Source: Virgibacillus aidingensis
GTDB lineage: Bacteria; Bacillota; Bacilli; Bacillales; Amphibacillaceae
Assembly (NCBI RefSeq): GCF_010994035.1
Contig: NZ_WIXN01000025.1
Span: 1-50,314 of the forward strand
DNA length: 50,314 bases
Direction of reading: 5' to 3'
The position numbers and the translations under genes are program-made. Below, one piece after another: positions 26,715 through 35,762 of this stretch (its first letter is position 1; the number at the start of each line of letters is the position of its first letter). The notes beneath the pieces were generated by a model. The model was given only the letters and a program-made list of their open reading frames with translations, had not been told where the DNA came from and did not search any database.

Positions 26715-27897
26715 ACGCATTTTTTTTCATTTGTCTGTTTTACTCCCCCTTCTGCTTTTCATGACAGGATGCTGGGATCGGCTGGAAATCGAAGCGCGCG
26801 GTTTTGTGATCGGGGTCGCCATTGATTTAGTCGATAAGGATAATAATGATCCTACGGTTGAGCTTACAAGTCAATTTGTAATTCCAGGAGGAATAGGTGC
26901 GCCAACCCAGGGAGGAAAAGAAGATCAATCTCCATACATGAACTTTTCGGAGACTGGCAAAAGTTTGTTTTCCATAAACAGAGAAATGCGTAAAGCAACA
27001 AACCTCGTGCCTTTTTATCAGCATTTAAAAGTGATTATCCTTTCGGAGGACGTGGTAAAGCAACCGCATCTAATGACAAACATGATGGATGTGTTTATCC
27101 GCGACCATGATATGCGCAGAAATGTAAAATTATTGATTACAGAAGGGAAAGCAAAAAAGCTTCTGGAAACGGGACAGCAAGAGTCTCCGCTGCCGGCAAT
27201 GTATATTAATAACTTAATGGACACAAGCTTTGTGAATAACGCCACGGTAAAACCGGTGATAATAGGAGATCTTCACGGTGAATTACTGATGGAGAAGAGC
27301 TTTATTGTACCAAAAATCGAATTAATGGATGAGCATATTAAGTACGAAGAAGTGGGCGTGTTTAAGGGAAAAACGAATCAGCTGATTGGTGTATTGGACG
27401 GGGAGGAAACTAAAGGTTTAAATTTTATCACACAGCAGATCGAAGGCGGCACCCTTGAATTGGAAGTAGATGGGGAATTAACAACGGTCGAAATCATTGA
27501 TTATCGAAGCAATACGGAAATAAAAGGCGAAGATAAAGAAAACCTGCAGGCTGAAGTAGCAGTGGAGATTACCGGTAATATTGTGGAAAGCTTTAGCAGT
27601 CAAACTTTGTTAAATGAAGAATATGCCGTCAAAGTTGAAGAGCATACGAAAGAAAAAGTAGAAGATCTTATGGAACTTACGGTTGACCGGGTTCAGGGAG
27701 AGATGCAGGCAGATGTATTGGGAATGAGTGACATTTTATATCGCAGTCATTATGAACTGTGGAAAGAGATTGAAGGGAATTGGGAATACGGAGAGAATTA
27801 TTTCAGTCAAATGGATATCAATGTCTCCGCGGATGTGAAAATAGAGCGTGTTGGTGCTTCAGATGTGATAGACAAAGAAGGGGAAGAGATAAACTAA
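26707..27897 (+). CDS. Spore germinant receptor lipoprotein C (operon 1)
   Basis: A 396-aa Ger(x)C lipoprotein. The signal peptide ends in lipobox LFMTGC followed by WDRLEIE, the family hallmark (CWDxxEIE). Later features are REMRKATNLVPFYQHLKVII and a C-terminal FSQMDINVSADVKIERVG strand. GTG start. In known systems it is acylated and sits on the outer face of the spore inner membrane with A and B. Its stop overlaps the start of a tiny downstream gene by one base. Confidence 0.9.
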   Translation: MVKRIFFHLSVLLPLLLFMTGCWDRLEIEARGFVIGVAIDLVDKDNNDPTVELTSQFVIPGGIGAPTQGGKEDQSPYMNFSETGKSLFSINREMRKATNLVPFYQHLKVIILSEDVVKQPHLMTNMMDVFIRDHDMRRNVKLLITEGKAKKLLETGQQESPLPAMYINNLMDTSFVNNATVKPVIIGDLHGELLMEKSFIVPKIELMDEHIKYEEVGVFKGKTNQLIGVLDGEETKGLNFITQQIEGGTLELEVDGELTTVEIIDYRSNTEIKGEDKENLQAEVAVEITGNIVESFSSQTLLNEEYAVKVEEHTKEKVEDLMELTVDRVQGEMQADVLGMSDILYRSHYELWKEIEGNWEYGENYFSQMDINVSADVKIERVGASDVIDKEGEEIN

Positions 27898-28058
27898 TGT
27901 GGGATTTTATATTAAATAACCTTCCTGATCAAATCACTGTAATTTGTACTGCTTTAGCTTTTGCCATTCCATACGGGACTTACAAAATAAATCAGTTACT
28001 CCACAAAAGAGGCGACCCCCCATGGAAAAAAGAAGGAACCGATACAAGAGAACAATAG
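27897..28058 (+). CDS. Tiny membrane protein at end of ger operon 1
   Basis: A 53-aa protein starting MWDFILNNLPDQ, with one hydrophobic helix (ITVICTALAFAIPYGTY) and a charged tail. TAATG stop-start overlap with the C gene shows translational coupling. Small 'D' membrane proteins accompany several Bacillus germinant receptors and modulate them; this gene has the right place and size, but with one rather than two clear helices. Assignment is by context. A GGGACA-repeat begins at its stop codon. Confidence 0.65.
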   Translation: MWDFILNNLPDQITVICTALAFAIPYGTYKINQLLHKRGDPPWKKEGTDTREQ

Positions 28059-28092
28059 GGACACAGGGACAGGTCAACTGTCCCAGCGTCCC
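28058..28092. repeat. GGGACA inverted-repeat element, copy 1
   Basis: GGGACACAGGGACAGGTCAA is followed by CTGTCCCAGCGTCCC. GGGACAG pairs with CTGTCCC, and an outer GGGAC with GTCCC, giving a hairpin that starts exactly at the stop of the small ger gene. There is no T-run. The first 27 bases repeat identically at 28210. Confidence 0.8.
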
Positions 28093-28209
28093 GTGGTTAA
28101 GGATGGCTCAACCCACGGTATAGACAACTTGTCCAATTTTTTTGCATATCGTCACCCGCAAAAACATAATTTCTTTTTTCCCATTTCATGGAATGCTACA
28201 CTTGAGACA

Positions 28210-28272
28210 GGGACACAGGGACAGGTCAACTGTCCCATAATAAGTGGGACGCGGTACCTGTCCCTGTGTCCC
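28210..28272. repeat. GGGACA inverted-repeat element, copy 2
   Basis: GGGACACAGGGACAGGT (28210-28226) pairs perfectly with ACCTGTCCCTGTGTCCC (28256-28272), enclosing a 29-base loop that itself holds CTGTCCC and GTGGGAC. It ends 15 bases before the amidase ATG, next to its ribosome site, so the hairpin could affect amidase expression. Confidence 0.85.
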
Positions 28273-28286
28273 AAAGGGGTGGAAAG

Positions 28287-29789
28287 ATGAAACTGGAGAC
28301 TTTTATAAAGTTGGATGCAACGGATATGAGCGAAATGATTCAGAGTAAAGAGATAAAACCGGCAGAGTTTCTGGAACTGGGTTTTCAGCAGCTGGAGAAG
28401 GTGAATCCTTTGCTGAATGCTGTTGTTCATGAGAGGAAAGAGAAAGCATTGGCGGAGGTAAAGGAGGTCAATGTTAAGGGCCGGCCCTTTACGGGTGTTC
28501 CTCTGTTATTAAAAAATATTTCCCAGGCTATCCAAGGGGAGCTGCTTACGTCAGGTGCCAGACTATTAAAAGAAAACATGGCTAAACAAGATTCCCATTT
28601 TGTGAAACGATTGCGTGAAGCAGGTTTTCAATTTATGGGTCACACAAATACACCGGAATTTGGGCTGAAGAATATTACCGAGCCTGTATTGCATGGACCA
28701 GCAAGAAATCCGTGGAATCCGGATCATTCTCCGGGAGGGTCAAGCGGCGGTGCTGCTGCGGCTGTTGCCTCGGGAATTGTACCCCTTGCCGGTGCAAGTG
28801 ATGGCGGTGGTTCCATCCGGATTCCTGCCTCCTTTACAGGGCTTTTTGGACTAAAACCGACTCGCGGCAGAACACCGGTTGGACCCGGGACAGGCAGACA
28901 GTGGCAGGGCGCTGCCATTGATTTTATGTTAAGCAAAAGCGTTCGGGATAGTGCTGCTATGCTGGATATGCTGCAAGTGCTTCAGCCTGAGGCAGCTTTT
29001 CAGACACCTTTATTTTCCGGGATATATTCTGAGGCGGTGATGAAAGATTTTAAGAAACCATTGCGCATTGCATTTTCTGTTCAATCGCCAGTAGATACGC
29101 CTGTTTCCGGAGAAGCAGTCCACGCAGTGGAGAAAGTGAGTCATTGGCTGGAGGAAGCAGGACATACGGTTGAGGAAGTGGAAAATGGGGTAGATGGTAT
29201 ACAATTGATGCGAAATTATTATCTGATGAACAGCGGGGAAATAGCTTCTGTTATGCACGGAATGGAAAATATGCTTGGACGTCCGATTACAAAAGATGAT
29301 GTGGAAGTGGAGACTTGGCTGTTGAATCAAGCAGGGAAAGCCGTTTCTGCAGCGGAATTTTCAGCGAGTCTATCTGCATGGGACATAGCTGCTGCTCAGA
29401 TGGCAGAGCTTCATCAAACTTATGATTTTTATATTACACCGGCAACTGCCTATGCTGCACCAGAAATTGGTGAGCTGACACATACCGAGGATGAAAAAGA
29501 AAAATTGTGTGACCAAATAGATAAACTGGCGAAGAAAGAACAGCAGGAACTCATTTATGAAATGTTTCTGCCGAGTTTGACATATACTCCATTTTCACAG
29601 CTCGCCAATTTGACCGGACAACCTGCCATGAGTGTACCGGTTCATGTTACGGAGGAGAAATTGCCGATTGGGGTGCAAGTCATGGCAGGAAAAGGTGAGG
29701 AGCATCGGCTTCTGCAGCTGGCGCGTCATCTTGAGAGTTCAGATCTATGGATTGGCATAAATGGAAATCCTTATTTTGAGGGATTGTAG
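28287..29789 (+). CDS. Amidase signature family hydrolase
   Basis: A 500-aa Ser-cisSer-Lys amidase, hydrolysing a C-N amide bond. Triad residues are Lys76 (LLLKNISQ), Ser152 (GGSSGG) and Ser176 (GGGSIRIP); the 24-residue gap between the serines fits the family. The start is the ATG at 28287 with AGGGGTGG upstream; the in-frame GTG at 28266 lies inside the repeat. It resembles 6-aminohexanoate-cyclic-dimer-hydrolase-type amidases and B. subtilis YerM more than GatA, and no gatB/gatC is near. An AbgT transporter follows, so p-aminobenzoyl-glutamate is one possible substrate. Confidence 0.85.
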   Translation: MKLETFIKLDATDMSEMIQSKEIKPAEFLELGFQQLEKVNPLLNAVVHERKEKALAEVKEVNVKGRPFTGVPLLLKNISQAIQGELLTSGARLLKENMAKQDSHFVKRLREAGFQFMGHTNTPEFGLKNITEPVLHGPARNPWNPDHSPGGSSGGAAAAVASGIVPLAGASDGGGSIRIPASFTGLFGLKPTRGRTPVGPGTGRQWQGAAIDFMLSKSVRDSAAMLDMLQVLQPEAAFQTPLFSGIYSEAVMKDFKKPLRIAFSVQSPVDTPVSGEAVHAVEKVSHWLEEAGHTVEEVENGVDGIQLMRNYYLMNSGEIASVMHGMENMLGRPITKDDVEVETWLLNQAGKAVSAAEFSASLSAWDIAAAQMAELHQTYDFYITPATAYAAPEIGELTHTEDEKEKLCDQIDKLAKKEQQELIYEMFLPSLTYTPFSQLANLTGQPAMSVPVHVTEEKLPIGVQVMAGKGEEHRLLQLARHLESSDLWIGINGNPYFEGL

Positions 29790-29797
29790 AGAATAGC

Positions 29798-29841
29798 GAA
29801 GCAGGTGCGCTTCTGCAGAGGAGTTCACTGCTTCTGCTTCG
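29798..29841 (+). terminator. Weak hairpin after amidase
   Basis: CGAAGCAG pairs with CTGCTTCG about 30 bases apart, just after the amidase stop. There is no proper T-run, so termination is doubtful. Confidence 0.35.
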
Positions 29842-29923
29842 GTCTACATGGAAACCGGTCCCTTTTCAGCTAAAATGAGTAATCTTATGAAAAATTCTAG
29901 TATTTTTACTTGTATAAGAAGGG

Positions 29924-29952
29924 TTTTAAAAAGTGGGCCATGCCTTTATAAT
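29924..29952 (+). promoter_or_regulatory. Possible sigma-A promoter of abgT-like gene
   Basis: TATAAT at 29947-29952 lies 17 bp after TTTTAA at 29924-29929. The -10 is perfect and the -35 poor. The distance to the ATG is 79 bases. Confidence 0.4.
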
Positions 29953-30031
29953 GGGTTTTGGAATTTTAATATCTGTTTCTATAGATAAAACTTCATTTTA
30001 GTTTCAGAGCATGAAAGGGGTTACATTTTTT

Positions 30032-31573
30032 ATGGCAAAAAAACGCAAAAGCATATTTCAGCGTGCGCTCGACTGGGTAGAGCGGATAGGAAATTTTTTA
30101 CCGCATCCCGTTACTTTGTTTGCTATTTTGGCGCTGCTTGTGCTGATTTTATCTGCCGCCCTGTCACCGTTGGGAATAAGTGTCGAACATCCCGGAGATG
30201 GAGAAACAGTAGAAATTAATAATCTCCTGACTGCCGAGGGACTTGAATATATTTTTGGCAGCGTAACGGATAATTTCATTGGTTTCGCCCCACTTGGCGT
30301 GGTACTTGTTACGATGCTTGGGATTGGTGTTGCTGAACGAACCGGCCTGATCAGTGCACTCCTGCGGGGATTCGTATTATCCGTGCCGGATCGGTTTATT
30401 ACGATTGGACTTGTGTTTGCGGCTATTATGTCCAGTGTTGCTTCTGATGCAGGTTATGTTGTGCTCCCGCCGCTGGGTGCATTAATTTTTGCTGCGATGG
30501 GCAGACATCCGCTCGGCGGTTTGGCAGCTGCGTTTGCCGGTGTTTCCGGAGGCTATAGTGCCAACCTGCTGCTTTCTGGTACGGACGTGTTATTGGGTGA
30601 ATTGACCATTGCTTCTGCCGCAACAATTGACCCTGCCTATGCAGAGGGAATGAACATAGCCATGAACTGGGCGTTTATTGCAGTGAGTGTATTAGTACTT
30701 ACCATACTAGGCACTTGGGTTACAGAAAGAATTGTCATGCCCCGTTTGGGAACGTATAAAGGCGCATATAATGAAGAAGGCCTGGAAGGGTTAACTGCAG
30801 TGGAGAGAAAAGGGCTTATTGCTTCAGGTGTAGGTTTACTGATTGGTTTAGCTTTAATTTCTCTTTTGATTATCCCGCCAAACGCGCCTTTAAGGGGAAC
30901 AGAAGGAAATACGATGGATCAAATTGTCCAATCACCTTTTATGGATTCCCTTGTACCCATTATTGCTGTTTTATTCTTTATCCCGGGTTTGGTGTACGGT
31001 GTAGTGACAAAGGGTATCCGCAATGATAAGGATGTCGCTGGTCAAATGTCGGATACCATGGCTTCCATGGGAATGTTTATCGTTCTTGCATTTACAGCGG
31101 GTCAGTTTGTTGCTTACTTTAATGAATCGAATATGGGAGTTATATTAGGTGTATATGGTGCAGAGTTTTTAAATAGCATTAATCTCACCGGCATACCGTT
31201 AATTCTTTTATTCATTCTTATTGCAGCATTTATCAACCTGTTTATTGGAAGTGCATCAGCTAAATGGGCAATGATGGCGCCGATATTTGTACCGATCATG
31301 ATGCAGCTGGGCTATTCGCCGGAATTAACCCAAATGGCGTATCGTGTGGCCGATTCAGCGACAAATATCATTTCACCATTGATGCCATACTTTGCTGTCA
31401 TTATTGCATTCGGCCAGAAATATGATAAAAATCTGGGGATTGGTACATTGGTTGCAACGATGCTGCCGTATTCCATTGTCTTTCTGATCGGGTGGACGAT
31501 TATGCTGGTTATTTGGATGCTGCTCGGAATTCCTCTTGGACCCGCCGGACCGATTACGTATCCTAAAGTTTAA
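30032..31573 (+). CDS. AbgT family transporter
   Basis: A 513-aa membrane transporter of the p-aminobenzoyl-glutamate (AbgT) family with about 11 helices. Family features are FLPHPVTLFAILALLVL, SSVASDAGYVVLPPLGALIF and GSASAKWAMMAPIFVPIMM, which form the hairpin and unwound regions. Characterised members import p-aminobenzoyl-glutamate or export sulfonamides using an ion gradient. The ATG at 30032 has AAAGGGG about 11 bases upstream; the 30011 ATG has no ribosome site. It lies downstream of an amidase, a plausible partner for cleaving the imported compound. No dihydropteroate genes are near. Confidence 0.88.
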   Translation: MAKKRKSIFQRALDWVERIGNFLPHPVTLFAILALLVLILSAALSPLGISVEHPGDGETVEINNLLTAEGLEYIFGSVTDNFIGFAPLGVVLVTMLGIGVAERTGLISALLRGFVLSVPDRFITIGLVFAAIMSSVASDAGYVVLPPLGALIFAAMGRHPLGGLAAAFAGVSGGYSANLLLSGTDVLLGELTIASAATIDPAYAEGMNIAMNWAFIAVSVLVLTILGTWVTERIVMPRLGTYKGAYNEEGLEGLTAVERKGLIASGVGLLIGLALISLLIIPPNAPLRGTEGNTMDQIVQSPFMDSLVPIIAVLFFIPGLVYGVVTKGIRNDKDVAGQMSDTMASMGMFIVLAFTAGQFVAYFNESNMGVILGVYGAEFLNSINLTGIPLILLFILIAAFINLFIGSASAKWAMMAPIFVPIMMQLGYSPELTQMAYRVADSATNIISPLMPYFAVIIAFGQKYDKNLGIGTLVATMLPYSIVFLIGWTIMLVIWMLLGIPLGPAGPITYPKV

Positions 31574-31606
31574 CAATTTCACATGGGAAATTACATCGTT
31601 TTTTAG

Positions 31607-31650
31607 TAGCAGAAAGAGTGTCTTGGATACTGTTTCTGCTATTTTTATTT
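31607..31650. terminator. Terminator after abgT-like gene
   Basis: Stem TAGCAGAAA/TTTCTGCTA with a following T-rich run, between the convergent AbgT and ger operon 2 genes. Confidence 0.8.
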
Positions 31651-31668
31651 AAACTGAGTAAAGACGGT

Positions 31669-32781
31669 TTAATTCACGACATTAATTTTTCCAACCTTAA
31701 CTTTTACCTTTGGATTAACGACAATTTCCTCATAATAATTTTCTCCTTTAATTTCTTTCCAAATATCTGGATGATATGCCATTAAATCTCTTCCCAATCC
31801 AAGCAAATCACTTTGATTCGTTTGTAGTTTTTTAAACAAAGCATCCGCTCTCTCCGTAAGGATTTCTGATAATTGCTTATTTAAATGATCGATGGCTTCT
31901 TGCTTTTCTAAGTGATCCGGTGGATAATCAACGACTTCTACAACCAATTCCAGTTCGATATCAACATGTATCTTTTCTTTTATTTCCAGATTCTTTTTTT
32001 TCGATACGTTTCTCACATTAAAACTCACCTGTACATTATCTTCTCCATCCAATTTTTTTGTTAATATTGCCTGTTCAGATCTTCTACCCATCAAAAGCAG
32101 CAACATAGTTATTTCATCAGGATTTAAGGTTTCCCCAGTAAAACTTCGGTCATGAAAAAGAGCAGCACCTGTTACTTTAACTTTGCTATCTTCTTCGTCC
32201 AGACTTAATACAGGTACTGTAAAATCTTTTCCGTCATCAAACAAATAAGTTCGGATGGATCGGAGTGTAATTTCCTGAATCTCAGTATTTTCTTCACCAG
32301 AAGCAATCATTTCATATAAAAATTCTCCTTTTTGCATTTCATCATTGGCCAAATGTGTAATTATTTCATTTGCCGTGTTATCTGCTAATGCAAACTTAGA
32401 ATGTAAATTTACCCTTGGATTGCGATAAATGCCATCCAGCAATCTGTAGATATCTTTTTCGGCAGCTTCCTTTCCAAACATAATTACTCTTGCTTTTGCA
32501 AGATCGAAATCACCTGTCACACTTCGATTAATTTTCAACCCAGTCTCACTCATTGTACTACCTTTTCCCATTACGAGTTCATCTGATACGGACGTATGTC
32601 CTCTGTTGGATTCACTAATAATTATATCTCTAATGATCGTAGTGGTTAAATAATTATTATTCTCAGCTGTATCAAAACCCGCTAAATACACGATTCGAGT
32701 ATCCTTTAATAGTCTTTCGTCCCAGCAACTTGTAATTAAAGGAAGAATAAGGAGAATGATTAGGAGTTTAGTTTTTTTCAT
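31669..32781 (-). CDS. Spore germinant receptor lipoprotein C (operon 2)
   Basis: A 370-aa Ger(x)C lipoprotein with signal peptide and lipobox LPLITSC followed by WDERLLKD. The C-terminal strand VVNPKVKVKVGKINVVN matches the family end. Last gene of the minus-strand receptor operon, overlapping B by 14 bp. It diverges considerably from the operon 1 lipoprotein, so the two receptors are not a recent local duplication. Confidence 0.88.
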   Translation of the reverse strand: MKKTKLLIILLILPLITSCWDERLLKDTRIVYLAGFDTAENNNYLTTTIIRDIIISESNRGHTSVSDELVMGKGSTMSETGLKINRSVTGDFDLAKARVIMFGKEAAEKDIYRLLDGIYRNPRVNLHSKFALADNTANEIITHLANDEMQKGEFLYEMIASGEENTEIQEITLRSIRTYLFDDGKDFTVPVLSLDEEDSKVKVTGAALFHDRSFTGETLNPDEITMLLLLMGRRSEQAILTKKLDGEDNVQVSFNVRNVSKKKNLEIKEKIHVDIELELVVEVVDYPPDHLEKQEAIDHLNKQLSEILTERADALFKKLQTNQSDLLGLGRDLMAYHPDIWKEIKGENYYEEIVVNPKVKVKVGKINVVN

Positions 32782-33871
32782 GGATAGAAGACTCCTCTCT
32801 TTTAAAAATAATAGTGATGAAAAGGAGAATGATTGGAATAATTAAACCAAATATAATTATTAATAGGTTTATCCATTGGCCGGGAATAGCAAGTTCCAAG
32901 TAGTAAAATGCAGCTGATACAGCTAAAACGAACACACCAAATAAAATCACAGAAGTTTTATGTTTAACATGAATTAATTTGCTTATTCCGATGCTTGCTG
33001 AAAAGGTATAACTAATTATAGTAGTAACAACGATTAAACTCATAATAGCTAGAAATATTAAATCGAATCGGCTGATTAAAGTCATACCGCTTGCACTTAA
33101 TATATATAAAACCGGTTCAGGAGTATGGTTTATTTCGTCAGGACTAAGTAAGATTGTACTTGAAATCACGATGAACAAATAAACTAGTATTACAAATAAT
33201 ACTGCCAAAAATGCCCCTTTCATTGCTGATAATTTTTTAGGTTGCTTCATAAAAGCGTAATAAATCAATAATGTTTCAAATCCCAAGAAAGATACAAATG
33301 TAGAACTTGTACTTTTAAGAATAGTCCATGCCCCGTTGGAACCGATAGGCAAGAGATAGCGTATATCCTTTGGGGAATCATGAAAAACTAAAACTTTAAT
33401 AAAGCATAAAAGTAATATAAACAGGAACAGAAATGAAAATAAAGCTACCATTTGTTTAATTGTACTTGTACCACCATAAATTAGTAAAAAGCCTCCCATC
33501 AAGAATAATATCCAGGCTGGAGTTTCAGGAAGGATCCATCGTTTCAGTGTTTCTAAAAATATAACGAAAACATAACTAACTACTATTAAGGTATACAAAA
33601 TATATAATAAATTGACTACCGACCCAGGGGTTTTTCCTAAAATTACTTGGGAAAAATCATATAAGGTGAGATTGGGAAACTTTCTGCACAAAAACCATAT
33701 GATGAGTACAATAAGTTGAATCATTATCCCGGTAATTAAAACTGAAATCCATCCATCATTGCCAGCTGCAATATTTGTTCTATATGGTAAGGATAATAGT
33801 CCTACGCCTACCATCGTATGTACTAAGACGAAAAATAACTCGAAGGAACTAATACGGCTCTTCACTTTCAT
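32768..33871 (-). CDS. Spore germinant receptor subunit B (operon 2)
   Basis: A 367-aa GerAB-family membrane protein, about ten helices, beginning HTMVGVGLLSLPYRTNIA in the first helix. It is the likely ligand-binding subunit. It overlaps the A gene by 23 bp and the C gene by 14 bp, giving tight coupling. The same length as its operon 1 counterpart is coincidental to the family size. Confidence 0.88.
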   Translation of the reverse strand: MKVKSRISSFELFFVLVHTMVGVGLLSLPYRTNIAAGNDGWISVLITGIMIQLIVLIIWFLCRKFPNLTLYDFSQVILGKTPGSVVNLLYILYTLIVVSYVFVIFLETLKRWILPETPAWILFLMGGFLLIYGGTSTIKQMVALFSFLFLFILLLCFIKVLVFHDSPKDIRYLLPIGSNGAWTILKSTSSTFVSFLGFETLLIYYAFMKQPKKLSAMKGAFLAVLFVILVYLFIVISSTILLSPDEINHTPEPVLYILSASGMTLISRFDLIFLAIMSLIVVTTIISYTFSASIGISKLIHVKHKTSVILFGVFVLAVSAAFYYLELAIPGQWINLLIIIFGLIIPIILLFITIIFKREESSIHEKN

Positions 33872-35345
33872 CTAGTTTCCACTTCCTTGATTTTTTGACT
33901 TTCTTGAAAGCATGAGTTTTATTCCTCATCCATGATGGAACTCGAACAATGGTATCTTTAAAATCCCTCACCTTCAATGGGGCAAATGGCACAAAATATG
34001 GTTCACCAAATGAACGAATGCGTGACAAATGGATAAAGATAGTTAATAATCCAACCCAAATTCCCGTAAAGCCAAATATTGCAGCATATATCATTAGGGG
34101 AAATCCTAAAACACGGATAGAACTACGCATTTCTATATTTGGTTGCACAAAGGAAGAAACTGCAGTTATAGAAACAATGATCAGTGCACCAAAAGATACA
34201 ATTCCGGCTTCAACCATCGCCGTTCCTACTACTACCGCTCCAACGATACCGAATGTTGTGGCTACAGAAGGAGGCAGCCGAATAGAAGCCTCCCTCAGCA
34301 ACTCTAAGGAAAGCTGTAAAATCAATAACTCGATTACTGGCGGAAATGGAACGTAGCTTATTGACGTTTGCAAAGAATATACAAGTTCCAACGGAATCAT
34401 TTCATAATGAAATGACACTACAGCTACGTATAAGGACGGCAGCAGAAGTGCATTCATATAGCTGAATAATCGGAGAAACCGAAAAAATGAACCTAATTCC
34501 CAACGGGTTATATAGTCATCCGGCGTTGAAAAAAAACTCATAAACGTTGCTGGTAAAACAATGGCGACAGGACTTCCATCTATTAATAACACAACTTTGC
34601 CATCCTTTAAATTAGCTGAAGCTCGGTCCGGCCGTTCTGTAAGTAAAAGCTGCGGAAAAGGAGTAAATGTATGATCTTCAATGGAATCTGTTATATCCCC
34701 TGGCGAACGAATGGAGTCAACATTAAAATATTTTAAACGCTTCTCAAGTTTTTTAATGACTTCCGGGTTTGCCAAACCTTCTACATAAACGATACGTACA
34801 TCTGTTGTTGTTACAGTACCAAATGTATAGCTTTTAACTGTTAGCTTTGGAGTTCGCGTATTCTGCCGGAGTAAAAAAATGTTTTTATCGATACTTTCAA
34901 CAAAACCCACATTTGCCCCTTGGATGGTCTGTTCGATACTAGGTTCGGTAACTTCCCTATCATATGCGGCTAGGGCTTTTAACAGAAACCCTTCTTTTTT
35001 TCCACTCTTTTCTAAAATTAGGCAATAACCTTCCAATAGCCTTTTAATTACCTCTTCATTACTATTGGTGCGAATAATCTCCTCATTGTGGACTTCATTT
35101 TGTATATCATTATTTTCCATTTTTATAAGTGGTTTAATTATTTTTGATTCGAGAATGTCCTGATCTACTAATGGGCTAAGGTAAAGGATGATATATGAAT
35201 GATTTTTATAACTATGTAATTCACGTTCCATTATATCGTCAGAATGATTTAATTGAGTTTTAATATTTTCTATAGAAAGAACGGATTGATTTATGGATGA
35301 TTTTTTTTGAATTTTTGTTTGGGATTTATTCTGCTTAAACAACAT
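33849..35345 (-). CDS. Spore germinant receptor subunit A (operon 2)
   Basis: A 498-aa GerAA-family protein: a hydrophilic N-terminal half with a Ser/Lys/Gln-rich start, then a membrane half with TFTPFPQLLLTERPDRA, LELLREASIRLPPS and FGIVGAVVVGTAMVEAGI. GAGGTG precedes the ATG. First gene of operon 2 (A-B-C, no D-type gene seen). Base composition appears more A/T-rich than operon 1, which could mean separate ancestry. Confidence 0.88.
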   Translation of the reverse strand: MLFKQNKSQTKIQKKSSINQSVLSIENIKTQLNHSDDIMERELHSYKNHSYIILYLSPLVDQDILESKIIKPLIKMENNDIQNEVHNEEIIRTNSNEEVIKRLLEGYCLILEKSGKKEGFLLKALAAYDREVTEPSIEQTIQGANVGFVESIDKNIFLLRQNTRTPKLTVKSYTFGTVTTTDVRIVYVEGLANPEVIKKLEKRLKYFNVDSIRSPGDITDSIEDHTFTPFPQLLLTERPDRASANLKDGKVVLLIDGSPVAIVLPATFMSFFSTPDDYITRWELGSFFRFLRLFSYMNALLLPSLYVAVVSFHYEMIPLELVYSLQTSISYVPFPPVIELLILQLSLELLREASIRLPPSVATTFGIVGAVVVGTAMVEAGIVSFGALIIVSITAVSSFVQPNIEMRSSIRVLGFPLMIYAAIFGFTGIWVGLLTIFIHLSRIRSFGEPYFVPFAPLKVRDFKDTIVRVPSWMRNKTHAFKKVKKSRKWKLDESEEPY

Positions 35346-35375
35346 TCACACCTCAATTGACAAACTATATTCGAT

Positions 35376-35404
35376 ATTATATGGAATTTTGGCGTAGTTA
35401 TACG
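35376..35404 (-). promoter_or_regulatory. Possible promoter of ger operon 2
   Basis: On the minus strand, TATAAT (35381-35376) lies 17 bp downstream of CGTATA (35404-35399). The same GTATA followed by CATATAAT partly fits a sigma-G element, which the gene family would predict, but the spacing is short. Which sigma factor is used cannot be decided. Confidence 0.35.
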
Positions 35405-35690
35405 AAAAGAAGAAGCGAAATAGAGAATGTAGCGATTAAACATTTAGGATTTCTCTCGGGAATTCCTAAGGTTCGCTAACTAGTTATTTACGTGCAGAGA
35501 CACAAATTCCACTACCACCAGTTTGGGTTTGTATTAATTATCATGAATTTAATGCTAATGAAAGGATCCCTTTGAAATGTTAAACTATCAGGATTCAAAA
35601 GCCATTCTAGTCAGTTTCTGCTAACAAAATGACCTTCCTGCATTACCATCCATCGTTTTAGAAAAATATTACCACTTTACATATTAATTA
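35405..35690. other. Intergenic region, nothing firm recognised
   Basis: Between the divergent ger operon 2 and the MMPL gene. A 32-codon plus frame (from the ATG at 35381, ending TAA at 35479) reads through MEFWRSYTKRR without a ribosome site and may be a gene remnant. Nothing else was recognised. Confidence 0.35.
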
Positions 35691-35725
35691 TTTACGGTAA
35701 TATGTATGTTAGTTATAACTTACAT
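35691..35725 (+). promoter_or_regulatory. MMPL-tetR promoter with palindromic operator
   Basis: TTTACG (35691-35696), a 17-bp gap and TATAAC (35714-35719) form a sigma-A-like promoter. A 20-bp palindrome, ATGTTAGTTATAACTTACAT (35706-35725), overlaps the -10 and matches in nine of ten pairs. This is the expected size and position of an operator for the TetR protein encoded at 39150. Confidence 0.65.
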
Positions 35726-35762
35726 TTATTAAAATTACAAAGGTATTCACAGGAGGATGTAT

